Origin: Streptomyces noursei ATCC 11455
Lineage (GTDB): Bacteria > Actinomycetota > Actinomycetes > Streptomycetales > Streptomycetaceae
Direction of reading: 5' to 3'
Length of the DNA stretch: 64,000 nt
NCBI RefSeq assembly: GCF_001704275.1
Contig: NZ_CP011533.1
Location: forward strand, 1,426,001 to 1,490,000
Shown here piece by piece: positions 16,382-25,185 of the stretch; positions within the stretch are counted from its first letter, which is position 1, and each line of letters opens with the position of its first letter. Made by a program: the position numbers and the translations under genes. The notes under the pieces were generated by a model that was not told the origin of the DNA, searched no databases, and worked only from the letters and a program-made list of their open reading frames with translations.

Positions 16382-19300
16382 ATGCATGACGATCGCGCAC
16401 TGGTCGAAGCCCGTCTCAAGCGGGTGCTCGACGAACGGATCCGGCCCGCCGTGTACCCGGAATCGGTGCCGCTGGAGGTGGCCGCCTGGGTGGCCCCCGG
16501 GATCGGGGCCTACCCCGCTCCAGCGGACGCGAGAGCTGGGGGAGCCGTGTCGGTGGCCGAGGGGTTGACCGCGGCGCACTCCCCGGTGGCGGTGGGGGAC
16601 GCCTGGGGCGCGCCCTGGGCGACGACGTGGTTCCGGGTGCGGGGCACCGTCCCGGAGGCGTGGGCGGGCCGCACCGTGGAGGCGGTGCTGGACCTGGGGT
16701 TCGACGAGCGGATGCCGGGGTTCCAGTGCGAGGCGCTGGTGTACCTGCCGGACGGCACGCCGGTGAAGGGCCTCAATCCCCGGAACCAGTGGGTGCGGGT
16801 GGGCGCGCCGGCCCGCGGCGGCGAACGGGTCGAGTGGCACCTGGAGGCCGCCTCCAACCCCGTCATCCTCGACGTCCACCCGTTCCGGCCCACGGCCCTG
16901 GGCGATCCGGCGACCGCGGGCGACGAACCGCAGTACCGGCTGGCGCGGATGGACCTGGCGGTGTTCGACACCGAGGTGTGGGAGCTGACCCTGGACCTGG
17001 AGGTGCTGGGCGAGCTGATGGCGGAGCTGCCGGTGGACAGCCCGCGGCGCTGGGAGCTGCTGCGGGCGGTGGGCCGGGCGCTGGACGCGGTCGATCTGCA
17101 GGACGTGGGCGGCACGGCCGCGGCGGCGCGCCGCCGGCTGCGGGAGGTGCTGGCGGCGCCGGCGGCGGCGTCCGCGCACCGGATCAGCGCGGTGGGCCAC
17201 GCCCACATCGACTCGGCGTGGCTGTGGCCGCTGCGCGAGACGGTCCGCAAGGTGGCCCGGACGACGGCGAACATGACGGCGCTGCTCGCGGACGAGCCGG
17301 AGTTCGTCTACACCATGTCGCAGGCGCAGCAGTACGCCTGGATCAAGGAGCACCGGCCCGAGGTCTACGCGAAGGTCAAACAGGCGGTCGCGGAGGGGCG
17401 GTTCGTCCCGGCGGGCGGGATGTGGGTGGAGTCGGACACCAACATGCCCGGTTCGGAGGCGATGGCCCGTCAGTTCGTCTACGGGAAGCGGTTCTTCCTG
17501 GAGGAGTTCGGCGTCGAGAACGACGAGGCATGGCTGCCCGACACCTTCGGCTTCGCGGCGGGGTTGCCGCAGATCATCAAGGCGGCCGGGGCGAAGTGGC
17601 TGCTGACGCAGAAGATCTCCTGGAGCCGGGTGAACTCCTTCCCGCACCACACCTTCCGTTGGGAGGGCATCGACGGCACCCGGATCTTCACCCACTTCCC
17701 GCCGGTGGACACCTACAACTGCCAGCTGTCGGGCGCCGAACTGGCCCACGCGGCTCGCAACTTCAAGGAGAAGGGCACCGCCCGGCACTCGCTGGCGCCG
17801 ACCGGCTGGGGCGACGGCGGCGGGGGCACCACCCGCGAGATGGTCGCCAAGGCCCGCCGGCTGCGGAACCTGGACGGCTCGCCGGTGGTGCGGTGGGAGA
17901 AGCCCGCCGACTTCTTCGCCCGGGCCGCGGCGGAGCACCCCGACGCCCCGGTATGGGTGGGCGAGCTCTATCTGGAGCTGCACCGGGGGACGCTCACCAG
18001 CCAGGCCCGCACCAAGCGCGGCAACCGCCGCAGCGAGCACCTGCTGCGGGAGGCCGAACTGTGGTCGGCGACCGCCGCCGTCACCGCCGGATTCCGTTAT
18101 CCGTACGAGGAGTTGGAGCGGATCTGGAAGACCGTCCTGCTGCACCAGTTCCACGACATCCTGCCCGGTTCCTCGATCGCCTGGGTGCACCGCGAGGCGG
18201 AGCGGACCTATGCCGCGGTCGCCGCCGAGTTGGAGGGGCTGATCGGCGGCGCGCTGGCGGCCCTGGCCGGCGACGGCGACCGGCACCTGGTGGCGAACGC
18301 GGCGCCGCACGCCCGGGGCGGGGTGGCGGCCGGCGCGGTGGCCCCGCCGGCGGCGGAGGGCGGTCCGGTGGTCGCCGGCCCGCGCCCGGACGGCGGGTTC
18401 GTCCTCCAGCACGACCTGCTCCGGATCGAGATCGACGGCCGCGGCCTGGTCGTCTCCGCGTACGACAAGGGCGCCGGGCGGGACGCCGTCGCCCCGGGCG
18501 CGGCGGCGAACCTCCTCCAGCTCCATCCGGACTTCCCCAACATGTGGGACGCCTGGGACGTGGACGCGTTCTACCGCGAGGTGGTCACCGACCTGACCGA
18601 CGCGGACGAGGTGGTGCTCGCCGGGGCGTCGCCGGAGGCCGCGACGGTGCGCGTGGTGCGGAGCTTCGGCGGCTCGCGGGTGGTCCAGACGCTGACGCTG
18701 GCCCGCGGGCAGCGGCGGCTGGACATCGACACCGAGGTGGACTGGCACGAGACCGAGAAGTTCCTCAAGGCCGCGTTCCCGCTGGACCTGCACGCGGAGC
18801 GGTACGCGGCGGAGACCCAGTTCGGGCACCTGTACCGGCCGACCCACACCAACACCAGCTGGGAGGCGGCCAAGTTCGAGGCGTGTGCGCACCGGTTCGT
18901 GCACGCCGCGGAGCCGGGCTGGGGCGTGGCGCTGGTCAACGACGCGACGTACGGGCACGACGTGACCCGGACGGTGCGGGAGGGCGGCTCCGAGGGCGAG
19001 CGGGGCACGACCACGACCGTGCGGCTCTCGCTGCTGCGCGCCCCGCGCTTCCCGGATCCGGAGACGGACCAGGGCACCCACCGCTTCCGCTACGCGCTGG
19101 TCCCCGGGGCGACGATCGGTGACGCGGTGCGCGAGGGGCACCGGATCAATCTGCCGGAGCGGGTGGTCACCGGCTCCGGTGCGGTGCCGCCGCTGGTCTC
19201 GGTGGACGACGACGCGGTGGTGGTCACCGCGGTCAAGCTGGCCGACGACCACAGCGGCGATGTGGTCGTCCGGCTCCACGAGGCCCGCGGCGGACGCGCC

Positions 19301-19483
19301 CGAGCGACCCTGACCTGTGGTTTCGCGCTGGCGGGGGCGGTCACCACCGACTTGTTGGAGCGCCTGACCGAGGACGGCCCGGCCCTGGAGCGGGAGGGCG
19401 ACACGGTGCGGATGGCGCTGCGGCCGTTCCAGCTCGTGACGCTGCGGCTGTGCCGGGCGGTGGGGGCGCGGCCGTCCGACTGA
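16382..19483 (+). CDS. GH38 alpha-mannosidase
   Basis: 1033 residues, a full-length GH38 enzyme. Zinc ligands are in VGHAHIDSAWLWP (His275, Asp277). The nucleophile aspartate is in WLPDTFGFAAGLP (about Asp387). The C-terminal zinc histidine is in HQFHDILPGSS, followed by the beta-sandwich domains. There is no signal peptide, so it hydrolyses imported alpha-mannosides in the cytoplasm. It is the last gene of the importer operon, 54 bp after the GH-A gene. The very long open frame on the opposite strand here is a codon-bias shadow. Confidence 0.95.
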   Translation: MHDDRALVEARLKRVLDERIRPAVYPESVPLEVAAWVAPGIGAYPAPADARAGGAVSVAEGLTAAHSPVAVGDAWGAPWATTWFRVRGTVPEAWAGRTVEAVLDLGFDERMPGFQCEALVYLPDGTPVKGLNPRNQWVRVGAPARGGERVEWHLEAASNPVILDVHPFRPTALGDPATAGDEPQYRLARMDLAVFDTEVWELTLDLEVLGELMAELPVDSPRRWELLRAVGRALDAVDLQDVGGTAAAARRRLREVLAAPAAASAHRISAVGHAHIDSAWLWPLRETVRKVARTTANMTALLADEPEFVYTMSQAQQYAWIKEHRPEVYAKVKQAVAEGRFVPAGGMWVESDTNMPGSEAMARQFVYGKRFFLEEFGVENDEAWLPDTFGFAAGLPQIIKAAGAKWLLTQKISWSRVNSFPHHTFRWEGIDGTRIFTHFPPVDTYNCQLSGAELAHAARNFKEKGTARHSLAPTGWGDGGGGTTREMVAKARRLRNLDGSPVVRWEKPADFFARAAAEHPDAPVWVGELYLELHRGTLTSQARTKRGNRRSEHLLREAELWSATAAVTAGFRYPYEELERIWKTVLLHQFHDILPGSSIAWVHREAERTYAAVAAELEGLIGGALAALAGDGDRHLVANAAPHARGGVAAGAVAPPAAEGGPVVAGPRPDGGFVLQHDLLRIEIDGRGLVVSAYDKGAGRDAVAPGAAANLLQLHPDFPNMWDAWDVDAFYREVVTDLTDADEVVLAGASPEAATVRVVRSFGGSRVVQTLTLARGQRRLDIDTEVDWHETEKFLKAAFPLDLHAERYAAETQFGHLYRPTHTNTSWEAAKFEACAHRFVHAAEPGWGVALVNDATYGHDVTRTVREGGSEGERGTTTTVRLSLLRAPRFPDPETDQGTHRFRYALVPGATIGDAVREGHRINLPERVVTGSGAVPPLVSVDDDAVVVTAVKLADDHSGDVVVRLHEARGGRARATLTCGFALAGAVTTDLLERLTEDGPALEREGDTVRMALRPFQLVTLRLCRAVGARPSD

Positions 19484-19498
19484 CTCCGGCGGTGCGGT

Positions 19499-19792
19499 TC
19501 AGCCGGGGTCGGCGGAGCGGGTGCGGGCGTCCCGGCAGGTGTCCCGGCGGGTCGCCCGCCGCCGGTCCCGGCGGGGGCCGCGCCCGCGGCCCCCGCGCAG
19601 CGGACCGGGCCCGGGCGCGGCCTCCCGGGCCGGGTCCCGGTGGGGATCCAGCCCGAGCATGTCCATCAGCAACGCCAGATCCGCCGCGTCCCGAGCGCGG
19701 CCGGCCAGCGCCCTTCTGGCCAGCCGTCGCTCCTCGTCACCGGGCACGGCGCGGGCGGCGGTGTCATCGGCACCACGGTGTTCATCGGTCAC
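19499..19792 (-). CDS. Small conserved hypothetical protein (97 aa)
   Basis: A GTG at 19792 opens a 97-residue protein whose middle reads ERRLARRALAGRARDAADL, then ALLMDMLGLDP. That motif is reminiscent of short Streptomyces hypothetical proteins with a predicted amphipathic helix. The C-terminal third is a low-complexity Arg/Asp/Gly-rich tail. No function is known. The ribosome site is weak, so the start is uncertain. It is convergent with the mannosidase gene and divergent from the esterase gene. Confidence 0.45.
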   Translation of the reverse strand: MTDEHRGADDTAARAVPGDEERRLARRALAGRARDAADLALLMDMLGLDPHRDPAREAAPGPGPLRGGRGRGPRRDRRRATRRDTCRDARTRSADPG

Positions 19793-19883
19793 CGCTGCAT
19801 TCTCGGCCGGGCCGGGGCGGACTGCCCGTCGAGCGGGCCGATGGGCGCACGAGGGAACCGCGAGCGCCCGAATTCCCTCTTTA

Positions 19884-19929
19884 TGGTCACTTGCACTTGA
19901 TCGTCATGGTCACTCGCGTGTGATCGTCA
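19884..19929 (+). repeat. Two adjacent 23-bp direct repeats upstream of the esterase gene
   Basis: Bases 19884-19906 and 19907-19929 are head-to-tail copies matching at 19 of 23 positions. Each begins TGGTCACT and ends TGATCGTCA. They lie immediately before the ribosome site of the lipoprotein gene and look like tandem regulator-binding sites. Confidence 0.6.
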
Positions 19930-19944
19930 GTAGCGGAGTCACCG

Positions 19945-20976
19945 TTGAAACACCCTTACGCCCGCGGCCTCGCCGCCGTCCTCGTCGCGTCCTGCGCCCT
20001 GCTCGCCGTCGCCGGCTGCTCGGAGAACGGCAACCAGGTCGACTTCAACGCCGGCGGCCCGGGCAGCGCGTCCACCCCGGTCAAGCCGGTGGACCAGGAC
20101 ACCCGGATGCCCAGCGGCCCGAAGAGCGAGTTCCGAATAACCCGCACCCTGGACGACGGAACGCACATAGCCCGCACGACGCTGAAGGGCGCGAAATCCG
20201 GTGTCACCGGCAGCGTCTGGGTATGGGCGCCCAAGGAATACCAGGATCCCAAATACGCCAAGAGCGGTTTTCCGGTGCTGATGGCCCTGCCGGGCGGCCT
20301 GGGCAGTCCGCAGGACAAGGACGGGGTCACCAATTACTGGGTCGGCGGCGACATCAAGCTTCAGGAAAATCTCACGAAATGGACCGCGGCGGGCAAGAGC
20401 CTGCCGTTCATCGTGGTGATGCCGATGCTCAATCCGGACACCCGCTACCACGACGGCAGTGACATTCCCGGTCAGCAGAAGATGGGGACCTGGCTGACCG
20501 ACGACGTCGTCGACCTGGTCAAGGCCAACTTCCGCACCTTCCGCTCCCGGGACGGCTGGGCCTTCATGGGGTCGTCCTCGGGCGGTTTCGCGAGCCTGAA
20601 GTCCGTGCTGAAGTACCCGGAGAAGTTCAAGGCGGCGATAGCCAGCGGCCCGGACATCGTGCCGGACTCCCCGATGTGGGCCGGGCACCAGAAGGAGAAG
20701 GACGCCAACAATCCGGAAAAGCTCGCGGCGGGCCTGCTGAAAAAGGGCGGACCGGACGTGTACATCGCGTTCCAGGCCGGCAGCAAGGAAGGCGCCGGGG
20801 TGCTGAACCCCATCCGTCGTTTCCGGGAAAAGTACGGCAAGGGCCCGATCCACACCACGTTCCAGGTCATTCCCGGCGGCCGGCACAATGCCTGGGACTA
20901 CCAGAAGGGCATGGAGACCAGCTCCATCAAATTCATCAGCGACCAGCTGAAGGCGCCGATTCCCAGCGACTCCTGA
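19945..20976 (+). CDS. Lipoprotein esterase of the PHB-depolymerase / Esterase-D-like fold
   Basis: 343 residues from a TTG start at 19945 with CGGAG 6 nt upstream. A lipoprotein signal ends at the lipobox VAGCS. The body is an alpha/beta hydrolase with GSVWVWAPKEYQD as early strand, VLMALPGG for the oxyanion hole, nucleophile elbow MGSSSGGFAS, and a late histidine in PGGRHNAWDY. This fits the secreted esterase/mycolyltransferase-like superfamily. It is surface-anchored. The tandem 23-bp repeats upstream suggest specific regulation. Substrate unknown. Confidence 0.85.
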   Translation: MKHPYARGLAAVLVASCALLAVAGCSENGNQVDFNAGGPGSASTPVKPVDQDTRMPSGPKSEFRITRTLDDGTHIARTTLKGAKSGVTGSVWVWAPKEYQDPKYAKSGFPVLMALPGGLGSPQDKDGVTNYWVGGDIKLQENLTKWTAAGKSLPFIVVMPMLNPDTRYHDGSDIPGQQKMGTWLTDDVVDLVKANFRTFRSRDGWAFMGSSSGGFASLKSVLKYPEKFKAAIASGPDIVPDSPMWAGHQKEKDANNPEKLAAGLLKKGGPDVYIAFQAGSKEGAGVLNPIRRFREKYGKGPIHTTFQVIPGGRHNAWDYQKGMETSSIKFISDQLKAPIPSDS

Positions 20977-21043
20977 TGCAGTTCGTCCGTTCGGGGGCGA
21001 TGCTGGGAGTGTCGAGGGGGGTCCACGCCGAGGAGGACGATCC

Positions 21044-21238
21044 ATGTCCGTGCTGGACAAGCTCAAGGAACTGCTCAAGGGTCACGAGGAGCAGGCGGGT
21101 AAGGGCATCGACAAGGCCGGCGACTACGTCGACGAGCGGACCCAAGGCAAGTACCAGAGCCAGGTCGACACCGCCCAGGACAAGCTCAAGGAGCAGCTCG
21201 GCGGGACGGACCGGGACACGGACCGGCCGCCGCAGTGA
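21044..21238 (+). CDS. MT0933-like small helical protein (annotated as antitoxin family)
   Basis: 64 residues beginning MSVLDKLKELLKGHEEQAGK and containing GIDKAGDYVDERTQGKY. This is the signature of the MT0933/Rv0909 family, annotated as antitoxins in mycobacteria. It is almost entirely helical and highly charged. No toxin gene is adjacent here, so a toxin-antitoxin role is doubtful and a stress-related helical protein is equally possible. GAGGAGGA precedes the ATG. Confidence 0.8.
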   Translation: MSVLDKLKELLKGHEEQAGKGIDKAGDYVDERTQGKYQSQVDTAQDKLKEQLGGTDRDTDRPPQ

Positions 21239-21301
21239 TCGATCGCGGTGAATCCGCGCAGGCCCCGGGACAAGAACGGACCCCGGGATTAGCCTGACCG
21301 G

Positions 21302-21877
21302 ATGATCACCACGTCCGTCCGGCTCGCCCCCGACGTCCTGATGCGCCCCGCCGAGCTGGCGGACGCGACCTGGCTCTCCCGCTCCTACCAGCGCAGTCTG
21401 GACCACCTCCGCCGGACCGAACCCCGGCGCGAGGAGGGCTTCTACACCCCGGCCGGCCAGGTGGAGCGCCTGCGGGGGCAGCTGGCGGAGCGCGACGCCG
21501 GGCGGGTGATGCCCTGGGTGCTGGTCCGCGAGGCGGACGAGGGGTCCGGGGAGCCGGACGTGGTGGGCTCGATCACCCTGTCCCAGATCACCTACGGCCC
21601 GCTGCGCAGCGCCAGCGTCGGCTACTGGATCGACGCCGGGCACCTGCGCCGCGGGCTGGCGTCCGCCGCCGTGCGGGCGGTCTGCGCGCTGGCCGACCGG
21701 GAGCTGGGCCTGCACCGCCTGGAGGCCGGCACGCTGCTGGACAACGCCGCCTCGCAGCGGGTCCTGGAGGGCTGCGGCTTCACGCCGTACGGCACCGCCG
21801 AGAAGTACCTGTTCATCAACGGTGCCTGGCAGGACCACCGGCTGTTCCAGAAGATCCTCAACGACCGGCTCCCGTAG
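21302..21877 (+). CDS. GNAT N-acetyltransferase (RimJ/RimL type)
   Basis: 191 residues. The acetyl-CoA-binding core is SVGYWIDAGHLRRGLASAAV followed by the helix RAVCALADRELG. LHRLEAGTLLDNAASQRVLE and GCGFTPYGTAEKYLFING are classic RimJ-like motifs. It probably acetylates a protein N-terminal or small-molecule amine. It stands alone on the plus strand and converges with the cold-shock gene across a strong hairpin. Confidence 0.92.
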   Translation: MITTSVRLAPDVLMRPAELADATWLSRSYQRSLDHLRRTEPRREEGFYTPAGQVERLRGQLAERDAGRVMPWVLVREADEGSGEPDVVGSITLSQITYGPLRSASVGYWIDAGHLRRGLASAAVRAVCALADRELGLHRLEAGTLLDNAASQRVLEGCGFTPYGTAEKYLFINGAWQDHRLFQKILNDRLP

Positions 21878-21896
21878 GCGGGTCGTGTCGTACGGC

Positions 21897-21927
21897 GGCG
21901 CCCGCCCCCTGCTCGGGGGCGGGCGCC
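21897..21927. terminator. Bidirectional hairpin terminator
   Basis: GGCGCCCGCCCCC (21897-21909) pairs perfectly with 21915-21927 around TGCTC. It lies between the convergent GNAT and cold-shock genes. Confidence 0.85.
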
Positions 21928-21949
21928 GTCCGGTGCGGCGGGGCCGCGC

Positions 21950-22162
21950 TCACGGGGTGGCCATCACCCGGATCTTCTCCGCCTGCGGACCCTTCTGCCC
22001 CTGGGTGACCTCGAAGGTGACCTTCTGGCCCTCCAGCAGCTCCCGGTATCCGGTGGCGTCGATGTTCGAGTAGTGCGCGAAGACGTCGGCGCCGCCGTCG
22101 TCCTGCGCGATGAAGCCGAAGCCCTTCTCCGAGTTGAACCATTTCACCGTGCCCGAAGCCAT
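21950..22162 (-). CDS. Cold-shock domain protein
   Basis: 70 residues. The protein is a single OB-fold cold-shock domain with RNP1 KGFGFIA and RNP2 DVFAHYS, starting [25 protein letters not shown] precedes the ATG. It binds single-stranded nucleic acid as an RNA chaperone. A region of about 280 bp upstream (22163-22443) has no gene and would contain a long leader, as is common for csp genes. Confidence 0.97.
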   Translation of the reverse strand: MASGTVKWFNSEKGFGFIAQDDGGADVFAHYSNIDATGYRELLEGQKVTFEVTQGQKGPQAEKIRVMATP

Positions 22163-22443
22163 GTTGCGTCTCCTTCGCTCTATGGGCCCGAATCGGCTCC
22201 CGCACCCCGCGGAATCCGGAGGTGATCGCCCTGGCCCGGAGACGTACCGGACAGCAAGAACGCCCGTGAATGCAGCACGGGCGCCCGGCACTTCGGAACC
22301 ATGACAGCTGATCAGGACGCTACACCGACCAGGCCCGCCAGTCACCACAAACCATGGCAAACGCGTCATCCTTCACCGGGCAAGGCCACGCCGCGTCCTC
22401 CGTATCCCCGACCGATCGAATGAATGTGCGACGCCTGGACCGG

Positions 22444-23667
22444 TCAGGACGTCGCGCCGTCGTCGTCCTGACCGGCCGGCTGCCGTCGGCGCCACCACAG
22501 CGCGGTGCCGAGCCCGGCCAGTGCGACCACCGCGGTGCCGCAGAAGGCCCAGACGACCGGGTCGGCGACGTCGCCGTCCGCCCCGGCGGCCCCTGCCCGG
22601 TGCAGCGTGGTGCGCGGTGCCCGCTGGGCGGCCCGCTCGCTGCCGGGGTCGCGCGGGTCGGGCGACGGGGCGGGCAGCAGGCCGACCGCCGCGGCCCGGG
22701 GCGCGGCGTCGAATCCCCAGTCCAGCAGCGCGCGGGCCTCCTCGTAGACGGCGTTCTCCGCGCCGGAGCGCGGGTTCATCACGGTGACCAGCAGCGTCCG
22801 GTCGCCGCGCCGGGCGGCGGCGACCAGGGTGTTCCCGGCATGGGTCGTGTAGCCGTTCTTCACCCCGATCAGGCCGTCGTAGGGGGCCACCCCGTGCGAG
22901 CCGACCAGCAGTCGGTTGGTGTTCTGGATGCCGTACGCGTCCGGGCCGCCGTCCTCCGGGAGCAGGGCGGTCTTGGTGGCGGCGAAGTGGGCGAAGTCCC
23001 GGTTGGTCAGCCCGGCCTGGCCGAAGAGGGAGAGGTCGTAGGCGGAGGAGGTCTGGCCGGGCGTGTCGAAGCCGTCGGCGGATTCGACGGTGGTGTCGCG
23101 GGCGCCCAGTCGCCGCGCGGTCGCCTGCATCTCGTCGATGGTCCTGCCCCAGCCGCCGTTCATCGCGGCCAGGGCGTGCACGGCGTCGCTGCCGGAGGTG
23201 AGGAACACGCCGTGCCACAGGTCGGCGACGCGGTAGGGCATGTCCTCCTTGAGGCCGGCGAGCGAGCTGCCGGCCTCGATTCCGGCCAGGTCCGCGCTGG
23301 AGACGGTGCGCACCGTCGCCTGGGAGAACTTCGGCAGTACGGTCAGCGCGAAGAGCGTCTTGAGGGTGCTGGCCGGCGGCAGCGGCCGGTGGACGTCCTT
23401 GGCCGCGAGGATCCGGTGGCTCGCCAGATCCGTGACGGCCCACGACAGCGCCGAGACCCGGGGCGGCTCGGGGACTCCGGGCCGGGGCAGGAACTGCACG
23501 CCGGGCTCGTCCAGCAGGTTCTCGGTCGGGGTCGGTGGTGCGCCGCGCAGGTCGTCGATGCCGTTGGGGCCGTCGGCGACCGCCGGACCGCACAGGGCCA
23601 GCAGGCTCGCGGTGCAGACGGCCGCTGCGGACAGGGCTCTGACGGGGGACCACGTCGCTGTCGACAT
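22444..23667 (-). CDS. D-alanyl-D-alanine carboxypeptidase (S11 / PBP5-like)
   Basis: 407 residues. The signal peptide is followed by the S11 catalytic domain, with SxxK as PASTLKTLF. SGSDAVHAL stands in the SxN region and KNGYTTHAG replaces KTG. A C-terminal membrane helix (WAFCGTAVVALAGLGTALWW) and basic tail anchor it in the membrane. It trims the terminal D-Ala from peptidoglycan pentapeptides. Both the second and third motifs deviate slightly from consensus, as often seen in actinobacterial homologues. Confidence 0.93.
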   Translation of the reverse strand: MSTATWSPVRALSAAAVCTASLLALCGPAVADGPNGIDDLRGAPPTPTENLLDEPGVQFLPRPGVPEPPRVSALSWAVTDLASHRILAAKDVHRPLPPASTLKTLFALTVLPKFSQATVRTVSSADLAGIEAGSSLAGLKEDMPYRVADLWHGVFLTSGSDAVHALAAMNGGWGRTIDEMQATARRLGARDTTVESADGFDTPGQTSSAYDLSLFGQAGLTNRDFAHFAATKTALLPEDGGPDAYGIQNTNRLLVGSHGVAPYDGLIGVKNGYTTHAGNTLVAAARRGDRTLLVTVMNPRSGAENAVYEEARALLDWGFDAAPRAAAVGLLPAPSPDPRDPGSERAAQRAPRTTLHRAGAAGADGDVADPVVWAFCGTAVVALAGLGTALWWRRRQPAGQDDDGATS

Positions 23668-23798
23668 GTGGCCACGCTAAGAACGCCCCGGGCCGCTCGC
23701 CGGTTGGCCTACTCCATACGGTTTCCGGTCGCCGAGGGCGGTAGACGGGCCCGCCCGGCCGACCGGGACCCGTCCGCCGCTCCCCCGCCGCCGCGCCG

Positions 23799-25019
23799 TC
23801 AGGACCGCACGGCGCACGCCTCCGGCGTCGGCGCGGCGGCCCGCGGCACCGCGTCGGTCACGGACCGTGGGCCCCCTCCCGACCGGGCGCCGCGGAACAG
23901 GTCCGGCAGCAGGGTGAGCAGCCCCAGGACGGCGAGCCCCGCGCCGAGCCACAACGGTGCCCGCAGCCCGTGGGAGTCGATGACCAGGCCGCCGAACGAC
24001 GAGCCCACGATCACCCCGAGGGTGATGAAGGAGGAGTGCACCGAATTCACCAACGGACCGGCGTTGCCGGCGCGTTGGACCCGGGTGGCCATCGCCGGGT
24101 TCATGGTCACCCCGACCAGCCCGATGCCCAGCATCATCGCCACCGCCGGGACGGCCAGGTGGGCCAGGAGCGCGAAGCCGGCGAGGAAGAGGGCGTTCAG
24201 CGTCTGTCCGACGACCTGGACCCCGACCGGGTGCCGGTCTGCGAGGCGCCCCACGACGGTGTTGCCGACGACGGTGGCCGCGCCGTACGCGATGAGCAGC
24301 AGCGGGACGGTGCCGGTGGCGAAGCCGGTGACCTCGGTGAGGACGGGGTTGAGGTAGCTGAAGGCGGCGAAGGTCGCCCCGATGATCAGGGTGCTGGTGG
24401 AGAACGCCAGCCACAGCCGCGGCCTGCGGAAGGCGACCGCCTCCTGCCGTATGCCCTCGCCGCCCTCGACCCGAGCCGTCCCGGGCACCCCGACGACGGT
24501 GGCCGGCGCCACGAGCACCGTCATCCCGGTGATCACCCAGAACGCGGCCCGCCAGCCGAGGTGCTCACCGACCAGCGTGGCGAGCGGTAGCCCGAGCAGA
24601 GTGCCGAGCATCAGGCCGTTCATGACCACCGCGACGGCCCGGCCCCGGATCTCCGGGCGGACCAGTTGGACGCAGAGCGAGACGGCCACGCCGAAGAACG
24701 CCTGCGCGGCGACCCCCGTCACGATCCGGGCGGCCATCATCACGCCGTAGTCCGACGCCAGGGCGGCCAGCACATTGCCGGCCAGGAAGACCCCGAACAG
24801 CGTCGTCAGCGCCGTCTTGTGACGGAGCCTTCGGACGGCGAGGGTGAGGATCGGCCCGCCGACCGCCATCGCCACCGCGTACGCGGTGATGAGGTAGCCG
24901 ATCTCCGGGATCCCCACGTCCAGCCCCCGGGCCATCTGCGGCATCAGTCCCGCCACCACGAACTCGCTGGTCACCATGGCGAAAACCCCCATGGCCAGCA
25001 CATACACGGCGCGCTGCAC
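23799..25019 (-). CDS. MFS drug exporter (DHA1 / AraJ-like)
   Basis: About 406 residues from a GTG at 25019 preceded by AAAGGTGG; a TTG at 25055 would add 12 residues but lies inside an operator-like repeat. Twelve membrane segments are predicted. MVTSEFVVAGLMPQMA is the DHA1 first-helix signature and VLAALASDYGVMMAARIVTG the third- and fourth-helix signature. It probably exports a small lipophilic compound. Two operator-like repeats upstream (25041-25057 and 25148-25164) resemble TetR-type sites, yet no regulator gene is adjacent. Confidence 0.92.
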   Translation of the reverse strand: MQRAVYVLAMGVFAMVTSEFVVAGLMPQMARGLDVGIPEIGYLITAYAVAMAVGGPILTLAVRRLRHKTALTTLFGVFLAGNVLAALASDYGVMMAARIVTGVAAQAFFGVAVSLCVQLVRPEIRGRAVAVVMNGLMLGTLLGLPLATLVGEHLGWRAAFWVITGMTVLVAPATVVGVPGTARVEGGEGIRQEAVAFRRPRLWLAFSTSTLIIGATFAAFSYLNPVLTEVTGFATGTVPLLLIAYGAATVVGNTVVGRLADRHPVGVQVVGQTLNALFLAGFALLAHLAVPAVAMMLGIGLVGVTMNPAMATRVQRAGNAGPLVNSVHSSFITLGVIVGSSFGGLVIDSHGLRAPLWLGAGLAVLGLLTLLPDLFRGARSGGGPRSVTDAVPRAAAPTPEACAVRS

Positions 25020-25040
25020 TCCGCCGACACCACCTTTCGC

Positions 25041-25164
25041 AACCGATCGTTCCAATATGAGGGCGGGCGAAAGTCCTGCATTCGCAGGGGGATCGACCGA
25101 GTCGAACGCCTCCCGACCCCGCCCGCGCCGACCCTACCGCACCTTTGGACCAATCGTTCCAAAA
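25041..25164 (-). promoter_or_regulatory. Two operator-like repeats upstream of the MFS gene
   Basis: The sequences at 25041-25057 and 25148-25164 match at 14 of 17 positions around ACCxATCGTTCCAA. The second is part of a wider imperfect palindrome, TTTGGA...TCCAAA (25144-25163). Spacing is 107 bp. Such sites are typical of TetR-family control of efflux genes. Confidence 0.55.
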
Positions 25165-25185
25165 CTGGGCGACGGGCTCCGCGGG

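Noticed and set aside
15920..19279. A 1119-codon open frame antisense to the alpha-mannosidase gene, and similar long antisense frames at 28073-30613, 47390-50017 and 50214-52367
   Set aside because: They mirror high third-position GC of the real genes, have low-complexity Arg/Gly/Pro/His composition and match no family.
21044..21238. Toxin-antitoxin module around the MT0933-like gene
   Set aside because: No toxin-like gene is adjacent; neighbours are an esterase and a GNAT enzyme.
25019..25055. TTG start of the MFS gene at 25055
   Set aside because: It falls inside an operator-like repeat and lacks a ribosome site, whereas the GTG at 25019 has AAAGGTGG.
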